A stretch of 39,004 bases of DNA from Corinectria fuckeliana (taxonomy: Eukaryota; Ascomycota; Sordariomycetes; Hypocreales; Nectriaceae), in NCBI GenBank assembly GCA_019137255.1, contig WPDH01000193.1:1-39004 (forward strand), written 5' to 3'. Shown one piece after another: positions 11,219 through 21,086 of the stretch. The notes beneath the pieces are model-generated. The model worked only from the letters and a program-made list of their open reading frames with translations, did not search any database and had not been told where the DNA came from. Every line of letters starts with the position of its first letter. Position 1 is the stretch's first letter. The translations under genes were made by a program, and so were the position numbers.

Positions 11219-13686
11219 ATGGTCGAGCTCCCCGATCCCACCGTCGACCTTGACTGGAGCGGCTACGTTGGCGCAATCCACGAGATATTCCACAAGAACG
11301 CTCAGGCCCATCCCGACAGCCCTCGACTCGCTCGGAGACACTATTCCCGCGGGTTGGGAGATGCAGGATGTCCAAGTCCTCGTCGTTCCTCCAAAGGATC
11401 ACACCAAGATGTGCGGCGTTGGCGAGGTCGGCGAGCTATATATCAGAGCGGCTGGCTTGGCTGAAGGTTACCTCGGCGATGCCGAGAAAAACAAGGAGAA
11501 GTTCATCAACAACTGGTTTGTCGATAACGTCAAGTGGGTAGAAGCCGAAAAGGCCAACGACAAGGGCGAGCCGTGGCGCCGATATTATAAATCTGCGCGG
11601 GACAGACTGTACAAGACAGGAGATCTTGGCCAGTATCTTCCCTCGGGAGCCGTACTTGTGTCTGTCCGCATCGACTCTCAGGTCAAAATCCGCGGTTTCC
11701 GGATTGAGCTCAACGAAATCGATGCCAACCTGAGCGGCAGCCCCCTGATCCGAGACTGCAAGACTCTTGTTAGGCGGAATATGAATGAGGAACCCATGCT
11801 TGTTAGCTACGTTGTTCCCGAGATCGCCGAGTGGAAGCGCTGGCTGGAGGCCCAGAATCAAGAGGATGTCCAAGACGAGGGTGTTGAGATGGGATCCACA
11901 GTGGTCTACCTCAAAAGGTTCCGTCCCATGCAGGCCGTGGTGCGAGACCACCTCAAGAGCCGCCTGCCGGCTCACTCGGTGCCCTCCATCTACATAATGC
12001 TGCAGAAGCTCCCTCTTAACCCGAACGGCAAGGTTGACTCCGCGAATCTGCCCTTCCCCGATGCTGCCCAAATCATGGAGGATGCCTCAGAAGAGGACCT
12101 GAAGAGCTGGGAGGCCTTGTCTGAGACGGAAAAGACCACTGCCTCGCAGTGGTCGACTCTAATCCCAGGCCTTAACGCCGAGACAGTCAAGTATGAGATG
12201 GGCCAAAGCTATTAACGCTTTGCAGATGACAAAAGCTGACCAAGCCTAGGCCCGAATCGAACTTCTTCGACTGCGGTGGACATAGTCTGCTGGCCCAACA
12301 ACTCCTTCTCAATATCCGCAAGAATTTGGGTGCCGACATCACCATCGGCGTCTTTTACTCGAATCCCACTCTCGGGGGTCTGAGCAGTCAGGTGGACCGT
12401 CTGCGCAGTGGTCAGGCTGTCACAGTCGACCAGGCTGCCGAAACCGCCTACGCCGAGTCATTTGACGAGCTGATTAACACATTAGACGCCAAGTATCAGG
12501 GCGCGGATCCGGATGCCCTGAGCCCATCGAGTGGTGCCACATTCTTCCTCACTGGTGCGACAGGTTTCCTGTGTCCTTGGTGACCTGTCCAAGCCCTGCC
12601 TTGGCCTTGATGATGATAGCTGGAAGCACATCGCCGAGACAGCGGATATTGTCGTCCACAATGGGGCTTATGTTAATTGGATTGCCCGATACGAGCAGAT
12701 GATGCGCAGCAACGTCCTGTCCACCATCGACGCAATGAAGCTCTGCAACGAGGGAAAGCCTAAGCTATTCTCTTTCGTGTCGTCGGATTCGACTCTGGAC
12801 ACTGACCACTACGTCAACCTCTCTCACGATCAAATCGCCACTGGGCGCAGAGCGGTGCTTGAGGAAGACGATATGCAGGGCAGCCGTGTTGGTCTCGGCT
12901 CTGGTTATGGCCAAACAAAATGGGTATGTTAACTCCTTATACAGAGGGATCCGTCGAGCTAACCGTTCCAAGGTATCTGAGCAGCTCATTCGGAAAGCCG
13001 GCAAGCGTGGGCTCCGGGGCGCTGTTGTCCGACCCGGATACATTCTCGGTAGCCGTCACAACGGCGTTTCGAATACCGATGATTTCTTAATCAGGCTCTG
13101 TAAAGGCTGTGTCCGGTTGCGGGCAAGGCCACTGATAATCGACACCCAGAATTGCCTGCCCGTAGATCACGTCGCAAAGGTTGTCATTGCCGCGGTGCTC
13201 AACCCCCTTCCCGGCGTCCACGTCGTCCACGTCACGGCACACCCGAGACTTCGCATGAACGAATTTCTCTCGGGATTAAGCTACTACGGCTACGACGTCC
13301 CCGAGGTCGACTACGAGGAGTGGAAGACGCGACTCGAGGAGTTCGTATCGGCCGGGTCCGTTGAGAAGGATCAGGAGCAGAGCGCACTCATGCCGCTGTT
13401 CCACATGGTAACGTCGAACCTGCCTTCGACGACGCGCGCCCCTGAGCTGGACGATAGAAACGCTGTGGCTGTGCTCAAGGCCGACGCTGACCGCTGGACC
13501 GGCGTCGATGACAGCGCGGGCGAGGGCATCACCCGCGAGGACATCGGAGGGTATCTACGCTTCCTGGCCAAGATCAAGTTTATGCCGTGGCCAACCGGTC
13601 GAGGACGCAAGCTACCGCCTATTTCGGCCGATATTGCGCAGGCTCAGGCACAGTGGGGAGTGGGTGGTCGCGGTGGTGCGGCTTAG
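11219..13686 (+). pseudogene. lys2: L-2-aminoadipate reductase (LYS2) with internal deletions
   Basis: LYS2 reduces alpha-aminoadipate to its semialdehyde in fungal lysine synthesis, with adenylation, carrier and reductase domains. The copy starts MVELPDPTVDLDWSGYVGAI (11219, CCACCATGG context). Near 11330 it jumps, with a change from frame 2 to frame 3, to LDSLGDTIPAGWEMQDV, so most of the adenylation core (several hundred residues) is missing. Later adenylation motifs remain: YKTGDLGQYLPSG, QVKIRGFRIELNEID, NPNGKVD. A 59-nt intron (12191-12249) leads into the carrier site FFDCGGHSLLAQQ with its phosphopantetheine serine. At about 12572 the NAD(P)-binding motif is cut after GATGFL and reading resumes in another frame at GDLSKP, so a second segment is lost. 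The reductase then shows YGQTK (YxxxK), a 49-nt intron (12924-12972) and a normal C-terminus to 13686. About 785 residues remain against roughly 1,180 in the family. Both introns are intact, so the damage looks recent, or the assembly has collapsed here. Confidence 0.85.
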
Positions 13687-14064
13687 AATGAAGTTTGGAT
13701 TAGGGAGCCATCGAATTGGTGGTTCTAGAAGAAGTGCGACTCTTTTAAAAAGCTGGTCATAAGGATGCATATGCGAAAATGATGTTGGAATCGATAGATG
13801 GACTGAGATTAGACAAGACTAGAAATACAACAACGGTGCTTTCTAGACAATATGACTCCTCGGCCTCCAGTGGACATAACCGAATGTAAGATGAAGAAAC
13901 GCGTTATCATTTTCGAAATATATCTTGATTCTTGAGTTGTATTATTGGTCGCGCGCCTTGCTCACCTAGGGCCGCGCGATAAATGTGTCAGCTCACCTAA
14001 GGCATCAACCACCAATGGGTGAGCATAGTACACATTTTTTTCCCTCACCACCAGCCTTGCAACC
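13687..14064. other. 3' flank of LYS2 copy, no gene seen
   Basis: About 380 bases following the LYS2 stop. No coding potential or RNA gene recognised. Confidence 0.5.
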
Positions 14065-15095
14065 ATGAATGAGCTCACAACACGTCCAACGGGTCAGATG
14101 GCCATCAGTAAGTGTCCTTTCTTCTCTTGCGTATGTAAAGTGTTGCTGCTAACGCCATGGTCATCAGGAGTGGCCTGCTATCATCCATGACTAACCAGCG
14201 CTGCTCCGCGGATATCGCAAGCTCATCGGGGCCCTTGTGACTGCTCTTGGACCGAGGTATTGGCGTCAATGAAGGCTGACAGCCAAGAGTACAAGGCCAG
14301 ACTGTCTCAAGGGTATCATCTCATTGGGTTACCATGAAGGTCGGCACTCTAGCGAACCAAGCCATGGTTGACGCTCTGCGGGAAACCAAGAGCGTCGGCC
14401 ACGAGATGGCAAAAGCTCAGGCTTAAATGGCGAAAATGGCGAAAATGCTGGAAGGAATCAACTCGTCACCAATCGATGAACTGTACATGCTACTTGGGCT
14501 TCGGGAGATCCTTTTCCTTGGCGCTGATAAATCTCACCGCCGTCAGTCTCGCTGCAACATTTACAACGATGACCGAAGCCCCATGCGTTGCCATTCTGAC
14601 CTACTTCTGCGGCTTGCATCCAGTCCCAAGGGACCCCACGAGCGGCTGCCGGAGTAATGCTTCGGAGCCTTGTTGCGCAGCTAATCCTCCATCAGAGCCG
14701 CAACCATAACAGCGTGTCGGTTTGGTTTGACCGAGATGCTCCTCGACGGCATTCGCTCATCGGAAGCTGAGCGACTTGTGTGAGCTATTCCAGGTGATGC
14801 TGAGCGACGTACCGCCATACGTGACAGTTCCATCGTGTTGTTGACAACGCGCATGTCAGTTTGAAACAGAACTGAACGAACTGAGAAAACGAGTTGTGCC
14901 AGATTGTCACCTTCCTACAGTCTTTAACTAGGAAATCCGGATGGGCGGCCGACGTCGAAGGTGCTCTTGACCACTGCCAACCGAAGCGTCAAGGTTTACC
15001 GGCAGATGGAGCCCGGGGATTGCATTTCGCTTTGCGCTGGGAACAGAAACCCGCGGTCTACTCGACGGCGCGGCATCGAGAGCGGTTAGCAGAAA
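14065..15095 (+). pseudogene. Decayed fungal STAND/NTPase-like family gene
   Basis: Fragments in three plus-strand frames line up in order with a widespread but poorly named family of filamentous-fungal proteins, recalled from memory. SSPIDELYMLLGLREILF (about 14465) is followed by ILTYFCGLHPVPRDPTSG (about 14597), LRSLVAQLILHQS (about 14660), KLSDLCELFQVMLSDVPPYV (about 14766), FETELNELRKRV (about 14861) and KVLLTTANRSVKVYRQMEPG (about 14961-15020). Stops and frame changes separate them. A well-formed 60-nt intron (14108-14167: GTAAGT, CTAAC, CAG) follows a possible original start at 14065 (MNELTTRPTGQMAI), but that link is uncertain. The family's function is not known to me; its layout resembles the NTPase part of STAND proteins. 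Confidence 0.6.
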
Positions 15096-15640
15096 GCCGT
15101 TGGGTCGATGTATTAGTTGTGATGAGACAAAGGTGAGAGGCCTACTGAAGGAGCGCGGGTAAACGTGTCGACCAATGGTGGTTGTCTTCTCAACACTGCG
15201 TCAAACCATCTGCAAATCTGCATCAATGGTGGTAGGGCGGCGAGACAAACAGCTGGAGAGAGAAAACGGTGCCCGTCAACACCTCGGATCAACTGTTTGT
15301 GTCGAAAATGAACATATAGCGAGACTCGACGTTGGCGTGAATGCGCAAACGGTCGAAAACACCCGACTCCATTCACAACACCAACAACTCAACAGCACTA
15401 CAACCACTCGTTCCCAGTGCATTTCATTCACAATGAACCGATCAATACCACGACATATTCCGTCGACGTTTGCCAAAGCGATTGCATCCATACCACGGCC
15501 ACTATTTAATCGACCCTTTCTCTTCTCCAAGAAGCCCCCCTTTCCCTTTCTCTTCATCCACTCCCAGCCATCACCACAATCCCAAGGGAGAGGGATATCA
15601 CCACTCATACCACACATTCCCCAAGCACAAGAAATCAGCC
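15096..15640. other. Upstream region and leader of CutC-like gene
   Basis: No gene is recognised. From about 15360 the sequence is rich in CAACAC and then pyrimidines (CCCTTTCTCTTC), as in fungal core promoters and leaders. The CutC frame stays open back to 15470 but encodes Pro/Ser/Phe-rich low-complexity sequence, so this part is taken as untranslated. Confidence 0.5.
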
Positions 15641-16570
15641 ATGATGGCTATGCCTATCCCGGCTCAGCCGAAGAAGAAGGTCCAGGTCCCGCTCGAGATC
15701 GCCGCCTTCTCCAGGACCAGCGCCCTCATGGCCCAGGCCCTGGGCGCCTACCGCGTCGAGCTCAACGCCCCGGGCTCCTACGAGGTCGGCGGCCTCACGC
15801 CCTCGGTCCGTGACGTGGAGAAGTTGCACAGACCCGATGTCGCCGCCGACAAGCTCGACATCCCGATCCGCATCCCGATCCGGCCCCGCCCGGCCCCCGG
15901 CCCCACTGCCCCGGAGCCGCACGACTTCATCTACTCGGACGCCGAGTTCCAGGCCATGAAGGCCTCCATCACCGCTTTCAAGAATCTGCGCACCTTCAAT
16001 CCGCTGAAGGGCGATGCCTTCGTCTTCGGCATCCTCCAGCGCGTCAGCACCGGCATTGACCCCGACGAGCCTAAGTACACCATCGATCTCGATCGCTGCG
16101 CCGAGCTCGTCCAGCACGCCCGTCCCCAGCGCTGCGTCTTCAGCCGCGCCTTCGACGACATTTCTGGAGACGAAGACATTGCTGGAGGCGACGACTGCGA
16201 GTGGGAGATGAGTTTCTGCGATCTCGTCACTTGCGGCTTTGATGGCTTCGTGACTGCGGGCGGCAAGGGCCCCTTCGACATGAACATCGACCGCCTCGTC
16301 CGCATCATCAAGGGCCTCCCCGAGCGCCTCCAGATCACCGTCGCTGGCGACGTCCGTGGCCGGACCGTCAACCGCCTGGTCGAACGCATTCGATTCCGCG
16401 AGTCTGTCAATATCTGGTTCCACTCGTCGTGCCAGCTCCGCGTCCCTCTTCCCGACCGCGATCCCGAGGAGATCAACACGGAGGAGTTCGCTTCGCTTCA
16501 CGCCGCTCTGAACCTCGACTGTTTCGACTGGAACTCGCCTCAGATCCCATGGCGAGCAGTCTGGTACTAA
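15641..16570 (+). CDS. cutC: CutC-like copper homeostasis protein
   Basis: A 309-residue protein without introns. It has the order of the CutC TIM-barrel family: LEIAAFSRTSALMAQALGAY then RVELNAPGSYEVGGLTPS, a loop with IPIRIPIRPRPAPGP and HDFIYSDAEFQAMKASI, then FVFGILQRVSTGIDPDE, CVFSRAFDDI, CGFDGFVTAGGKGPFD and ITVAGDVRGRTVNRLV. Bacterial CutC has been linked to copper tolerance, but the biochemical role is unclear and no enzyme activity is assigned with certainty. The Cys that follows the RIEL motif in many homologues is Asn here. I chose the ATG at 15641 because homology begins shortly after it; ATGs at 15644 and 15650 are also in frame. The gene converges with the alkaline phosphatase gene. 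Confidence 0.85.
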   Translation: MMAMPIPAQPKKKVQVPLEIAAFSRTSALMAQALGAYRVELNAPGSYEVGGLTPSVRDVEKLHRPDVAADKLDIPIRIPIRPRPAPGPTAPEPHDFIYSDAEFQAMKASITAFKNLRTFNPLKGDAFVFGILQRVSTGIDPDEPKYTIDLDRCAELVQHARPQRCVFSRAFDDISGDEDIAGGDDCEWEMSFCDLVTCGFDGFVTAGGKGPFDMNIDRLVRIIKGLPERLQITVAGDVRGRTVNRLVERIRFRESVNIWFHSSCQLRVPLPDRDPEEINTEEFASLHAALNLDCFDWNSPQIPWRAVWY

Positions 16571-16901
16571 GCCGACTCGAAGTCTCAGGCATGGTGGCTG
16601 GTTTGAGCATGCGATAGCCACATCGGATTTGGGGACGGTTTTCAAAAGAGCACGGGGTTTGTCCGTTGGCTCATCGGCACCCTCAGGGTAGCATCACAAA
16701 GGCGCCTCATATAGCAGCATTCACGCATACCCAGTCAGTGCGGTGTCATGTGTTAGCTAGGTAGTTCTCATAGTTTCCAAGAGATCACTCTAGTATCCAC
16801 ACAACCAAGTCCACACGTGCTCATATCGCTTTTCTAGTTTACATCGTCGTCTCGTCGTAACCCTCCGCTCCCGCCGTGAGTCCGCTAGCAACTACCGCCT
16901 C

Positions 16902-19115
16902 CTAAGAGCGGTATTTGTTGCCGGTGCCCTTGCCGCGGGCCATGCCCAGGCAGTTGGCAATTTTGTAGAAGATGTCGACGTTGTTGTAGGTGCCGCCAAA
17001 AGTGTTCTGGCAAGGACCCCAAGCGAAGACGGGCACGTCGGTGAGCGAGTGCACGCCCTGGGGCTGATCGGTGCCAATAGTACCGTTGATGACGATGCCC
17101 TTGACCGCGTCCTCGGCGTTAGCGTAATAGGAGCCGTCGGCGCCCTCGGTGGCGGGCTCGCGGGGGCCCTTCTTGTGGACCTTGTAGTCCTCGCGGTGGT
17201 CGGGAGCGGCACCGACGCCCCCGGCGATGGCGTAGCGGGGCTCCCAGTTGGAGGGGAAGTTGGCGCCGGTGCCGTAGTGGAGGCCGGCATTCTTCTCGGT
17301 GTACTGCGACTCGCCCGACTGCGCGTAGGTGCCGATGGCGCGGCGCTTGGCCCGGTCGTCGTCCTGATCGGCGAGGTACTCGGTGTCGGCAGAGCCCCAG
17401 ACGCTGGTGTTGATATTAGCAAACCCCGGAGCTGTGAGTCGATTGGGGGTCAATGGGGTAGCACTTACTCGAAGCCGTGGCCGTGGTCGGCAGAGACAAT
17501 GACGAGGGTCTCGTCGAGGATGCCGAGCTTGTCGAGCTTGGCAACGGTAGCGCGCACGGTGTCGTCGAGCTCAAGAAGATCACCAAGAGCACGGTCGTAG
17601 TCCAAGGCGTGCATTTGCTTGTCAATGGACGCACCCTCGGACATGAGGAAGAAGCCCTTGTCGCCGCCGCGCTTGTGCAGGATGTCAACGGCCTTGAGGG
17701 TCATGTCCTTGAGGCCGGGCAGGTCGGTAGCGGGCTTTGAGCTGCCGAGGGGGTCGTTCTCGAAGTCCTTAATGTTGTCCTTGTAGACGTTGCGGTCCAG
17801 CCAGACGGGTAAATTTCCCTGACAAAAGACACCGAGGGCCTTCTTGTTATTGGGAGCCATGTTGAGAGCGGTCTTAGTGGTGCTGACGGAGTAGCCCTCC
17901 TTCTTGAACTCCTTGTAGTAGTCCTTGCCCTGGAACGAGTCCTCGCCGGCGAAGAAGTACTCGGCACCTCCGCCGAAGAAGACATCGGGACCCTCGTGGT
18001 CGGTCCAGCTGTAGTTAGTGTTTCCGTGGAGGGCCTGGTCAATGAGAGGACCGTACTGGTTTCGGAGACGGGTGTGGCCGGTCAGGGCAATGGGGGTGGC
18101 ATCGGCGAGGTAAGCGGTAGAAACAGCGCCCCAAGCACCACCCTGAAGTCGGGAATTAGCATTCAGCCCGAAGATATAGGGGCTTTCTTGAGGTACGAAC
18201 CCAGACACGCTTGAAGATCTCGACAATGGTCTCGACCTTGGGGTCATCGAAGGGATCAGCCGACGAGTCAGCGTAGACACTGTATTCCGTGTTAGCATTT
18301 GATAATTAGCCGTGACTCCGAGAGAAAGACGACATACCCCATGGCGTTGACGGTGCTCTTGTGACCGCTGTACAAAGCAGAGGCTGAGTTGGCAGAGTCG
18401 GTGATGTAGCTGTCGATGGAGTGGGTCATTTGGTGACCGATGACAGGGAACTCGTCCATCTTCATGCGGGACTGGTATTTGCCATTGATGCTCTTGTGCC
18501 CTAAGAGACGGGCGGCAGTGATCTAATAGTCCGCTGTTAGCCTGCAGCCTGCGAAATGGAAGCCATGAGACGCACCATGTTGGTGGTCATGCCGTCGCCG
18601 ATGAAGAAGATGACGTTCTTGGCCTTGCGCTTGGTGGCAAGCTCGCGGACAGTCCACTCAGCAGTGGTCTCCTCGCCGTCGTAGTACTTGAGCGTGACGG
18701 TGTAGGTGCCGGGCTCGTGGATGGCGAGCTTGCGGTAGGCCTTGGCGGCGACGTTGACGACCGAGGGCTTGTCGGCGTCCTCGGCATACAGATCCTCGTA
18801 CCACGAAAAGTCCCACGTCTCGAGCTTGGGCTCATCGATGCCAAAGGCCGCCGCGAAGTCCTTGTGCTTGCCGCCCTTCTTGGCAATGGTCACCTTGAAC
18901 TTCTTGTCGGGCTTGCCGTTGTGGGCGGCCTCGGAGCCGTTGACGGGCGCGTGGACCTCGACCCGGAGGTCGAAGAGCTGGCCGGGCAGGAATTCGCTCT
19001 GGTCTGGAGGCAGGATGCAGCCGAGCTTGGGACACGTACCGAGGCGCTGGTAGGTCTGGGCCGAGACGGCGCAGAGCGAGGCCGCCAGAACGACGAGGGC
19101 GTTGAGCTTAACCAT
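16902..19115 (-). CDS. Secreted alkaline phosphatase, five exons
   Basis: Exons on the minus strand: 19115-18576, 18522-18338, 18279-18207, 18142-17469, 17403-16902, giving 657 residues. Residues 1-19 are a signal peptide (MVKLNALVVLAASLCAVSA). A 140-residue N-terminal beta-rich extension precedes the catalytic core. The core shows NVIFFIGDGM (metal-binding Asp), SYITDSANSASALYSGHK with the nucleophile Ser223 in DSA, and SADHGHGFD (metal His/Asp, residues 483-491). Further on it has GVHSLTDVPVFAWGPCQ near the C-terminus. These residues place it in the alkaline phosphatase family, which hydrolyses phosphomonoesters using two zinc and one magnesium. The donor of intron 3 reads GTCTGG and is weak; the other donors are GTGCGT, GTATGT and GTAAGT. 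The signal peptide without a retained membrane anchor suggests secretion for phosphate scavenging. CACGTG sites lie upstream (separate entry). Confidence 0.9.
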
Positions 19116-21086
19116 CGTGGCGAGACGCTTGAACCCGGAAGTCTAGTTGACTGGCGGGCGGAGCTCCTTTTCTTTGTTTGTAGTGGTGGTGTTAGTGTAG
19201 GACGGTGAAACGAGAACAACGGCTGGAGGAGAGACTTAGGAAGCAGAAGGTTTGGTGCAGCACTGAACTTACTTTATAGTTGAACCGAAGCTGCGAGGAT
19301 GCGAGGATACTTCCTGGGAGGACCCCTCCAGCAGCGGCGATCCCACGTGGAGAGCTGCAGCCACGCAGCTGGATGCCATCTCCAGTGCCAGCGGCTCCGT
19401 CCATGGACATCCTAGGAGCAAAGCCAAAGACTGATCCCCGTCATCCGCCTTCCCAAGTAGGCTAGCGGAGAGGAGTCGACCCGGGAGACGAACATGGTTC
19501 ATGAGCCGAGAGAAGCTGGATCGCTTTGGTCAGTTCTGGTCCCGCCGGGAAGGGCAAAGGCACTGATGGAGCTATCGCAGCGAGCTTCGGGGCGTCATGG
19601 TGAGGGACACCGGCACGTGTGTGCAGTCTGCCGGGCTCCCTCGTCCGCAACGGAGTCGCCAAGGACGGTCGCAGAGCCTGCAGTAAGTACGTATCAAAGT
19701 GAGTGTGCATCGGTGGCCCTGCCTGTTGTGCTACTGTACCGTACTGCATTGCATTGCGGCGCCCCACGCAAGCTCCGGTCCTTGGCAATCCGTGTAAGTC
19801 GGCCGGGCATGGGTCCTTTGTCCCAAGACGTTTACCGAGAGACTGCTGCAGCATAACCCAGTCCGGGCGAGGAGACAAACGTCCACCACCACGGGGTTTC
19901 CTGATTGATTCCCCGTCAGAAACCTTCTGCCTTGGCTTCGATAAAGATCAGAGGCCGGACGGACCCGGGATGCCATCGGTTCCCCGCTTTGTCGCCGCGT
20001 GGGCGGATAAGGCTGTCTCATTGGCAGCGTCCCCCTGGCTGCCGCCATCCCCGGACCTTTTTAAGATCAGACATGCTTGAATTTTAACTCAACTTTACTG
20101 GGCTCATTGGCCGTTCATGTCCATCATTCATCCTGGTGTGGCGTAATAAGAAGGTTTGCTCAGCTCACTACCCCTTGTATGCTTGAAAGTTGGTGGGCTA
20201 ATCTTGATCGTCTCCACCCGTGTGTGCTGTGAATGCATACTACCCCATCTCCTCGTCGTGGAATCTTCGTCTTGCCTCGCCCGAGATTTGGGACAGATTC
20301 ATCAACCTGTGACTTGACATTGACCAAAGCAAGCTTTAATTCTCGCGTTGGCGAATGTGCAAGGAGATCGCGCCAATAACCTCCCACCTTTGTCTTGCAG
20401 CGCCCGGTATCAGGTTGTATGCCATCCACCATCCGCCATCCTTGGAGCCAAGCCTTGTGTGGTGATGAGACACTTCGCATGTGTGGTAGCTGTGTTATTT
20501 CCGGATCTACTCAGCATGTGTTAGATGACTGTCGATCATACCCTTCCCACCAGAATCTTTCCTGCAACTTCTTCATATTCTGAGGGTACGTCCAACGAGT
20601 CTGAATTTCGTAGTGAGGCAGCTAGGAGGCACTGGAGGTTGTGATAATTTGATATTTAAGTTGTGTTCCGGGGGTACGCCCGGTGAAGATGGGCGATATC
20701 CTACGTGATAAATCCGAATTGCCTCCGAATGACGCGCAATATCTCTCATCCAAAGATGGCATTGGCATTGAGGAATATGTCGGGGCTCTGTCTTGAGATT
20801 CGTCCGCCCTCCCACGTGCTTTGATCTACCATGAATCGGATGGCTCGATCAACTTTGCACCTAAGAGCCCTGCGACGACGAACTATTGATTGACGAATCG
20901 GCCACAGCCACGAAATGGATCACGCCCTCTTCATAGAAGCAGACGAACTTCCACTCCCAGGTGGGTCTTGCGAATCCGGCGGGTGACACTCATTCCCGTC
21001 AGTTTGGTTGGCGTGAGTGGAGAGCATGCACTCTTGATGGCCTCCATGGGCTCGATGCAACCCCCATCTTCGATAAGGTTGGTTCT
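19116..21086. other. 2-kb intergenic region between alkaline phosphatase and QTRT2
   Basis: The part nearest 19116 is promoter and leader of the phosphatase gene. The remainder contains only short open frames on both strands with no recognisable domains or coherent splicing; none can be supported as a gene. The right end is the 3' flank of QTRT2. No RNA gene or repeat was recognised. Confidence 0.5.
19344..19619. promoter_or_regulatory. Two CACGTG sites upstream of alkaline phosphatase
   Basis: CACGTG palindromes at 19344-19349 and 19614-19619, about 230 and 500 bases upstream of the phosphatase ATG. Pho4 of yeast and NUC-1 of Neurospora bind CACGTG upstream of phosphate-starvation genes, including alkaline phosphatases. 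This supports phosphate control by analogy, but CACGTG also occurs elsewhere in the window (16814, about 20814 and about 21444), so chance is possible. Confidence 0.45.

Noticed and set aside
12531..12932. Separate short reductase gene
   Set aside because: It is the middle of the LYS2 reductase domain and continues through the intron at 12924-12972.
11219..13686. Reading the LYS2 copy as part of a secondary metabolite (NRPS-like) cluster
   Set aside because: Sequence matches LYS2 specifically, and neighbours are unrelated genes with no tailoring enzymes or transporters.
15635..16645. 336-residue minus-strand frame opposite the CutC-like gene
   Set aside because: GC-rich third-position shadow of the real gene; composed of Asp/Glu/Ala/Val repeats without domains.
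19462..19878. 138-residue minus-strand open frame in the 2-kb gap
   Set aside because: No domain, Pro/Arg-rich composition, and overlapping frames on the other strand are equally long.
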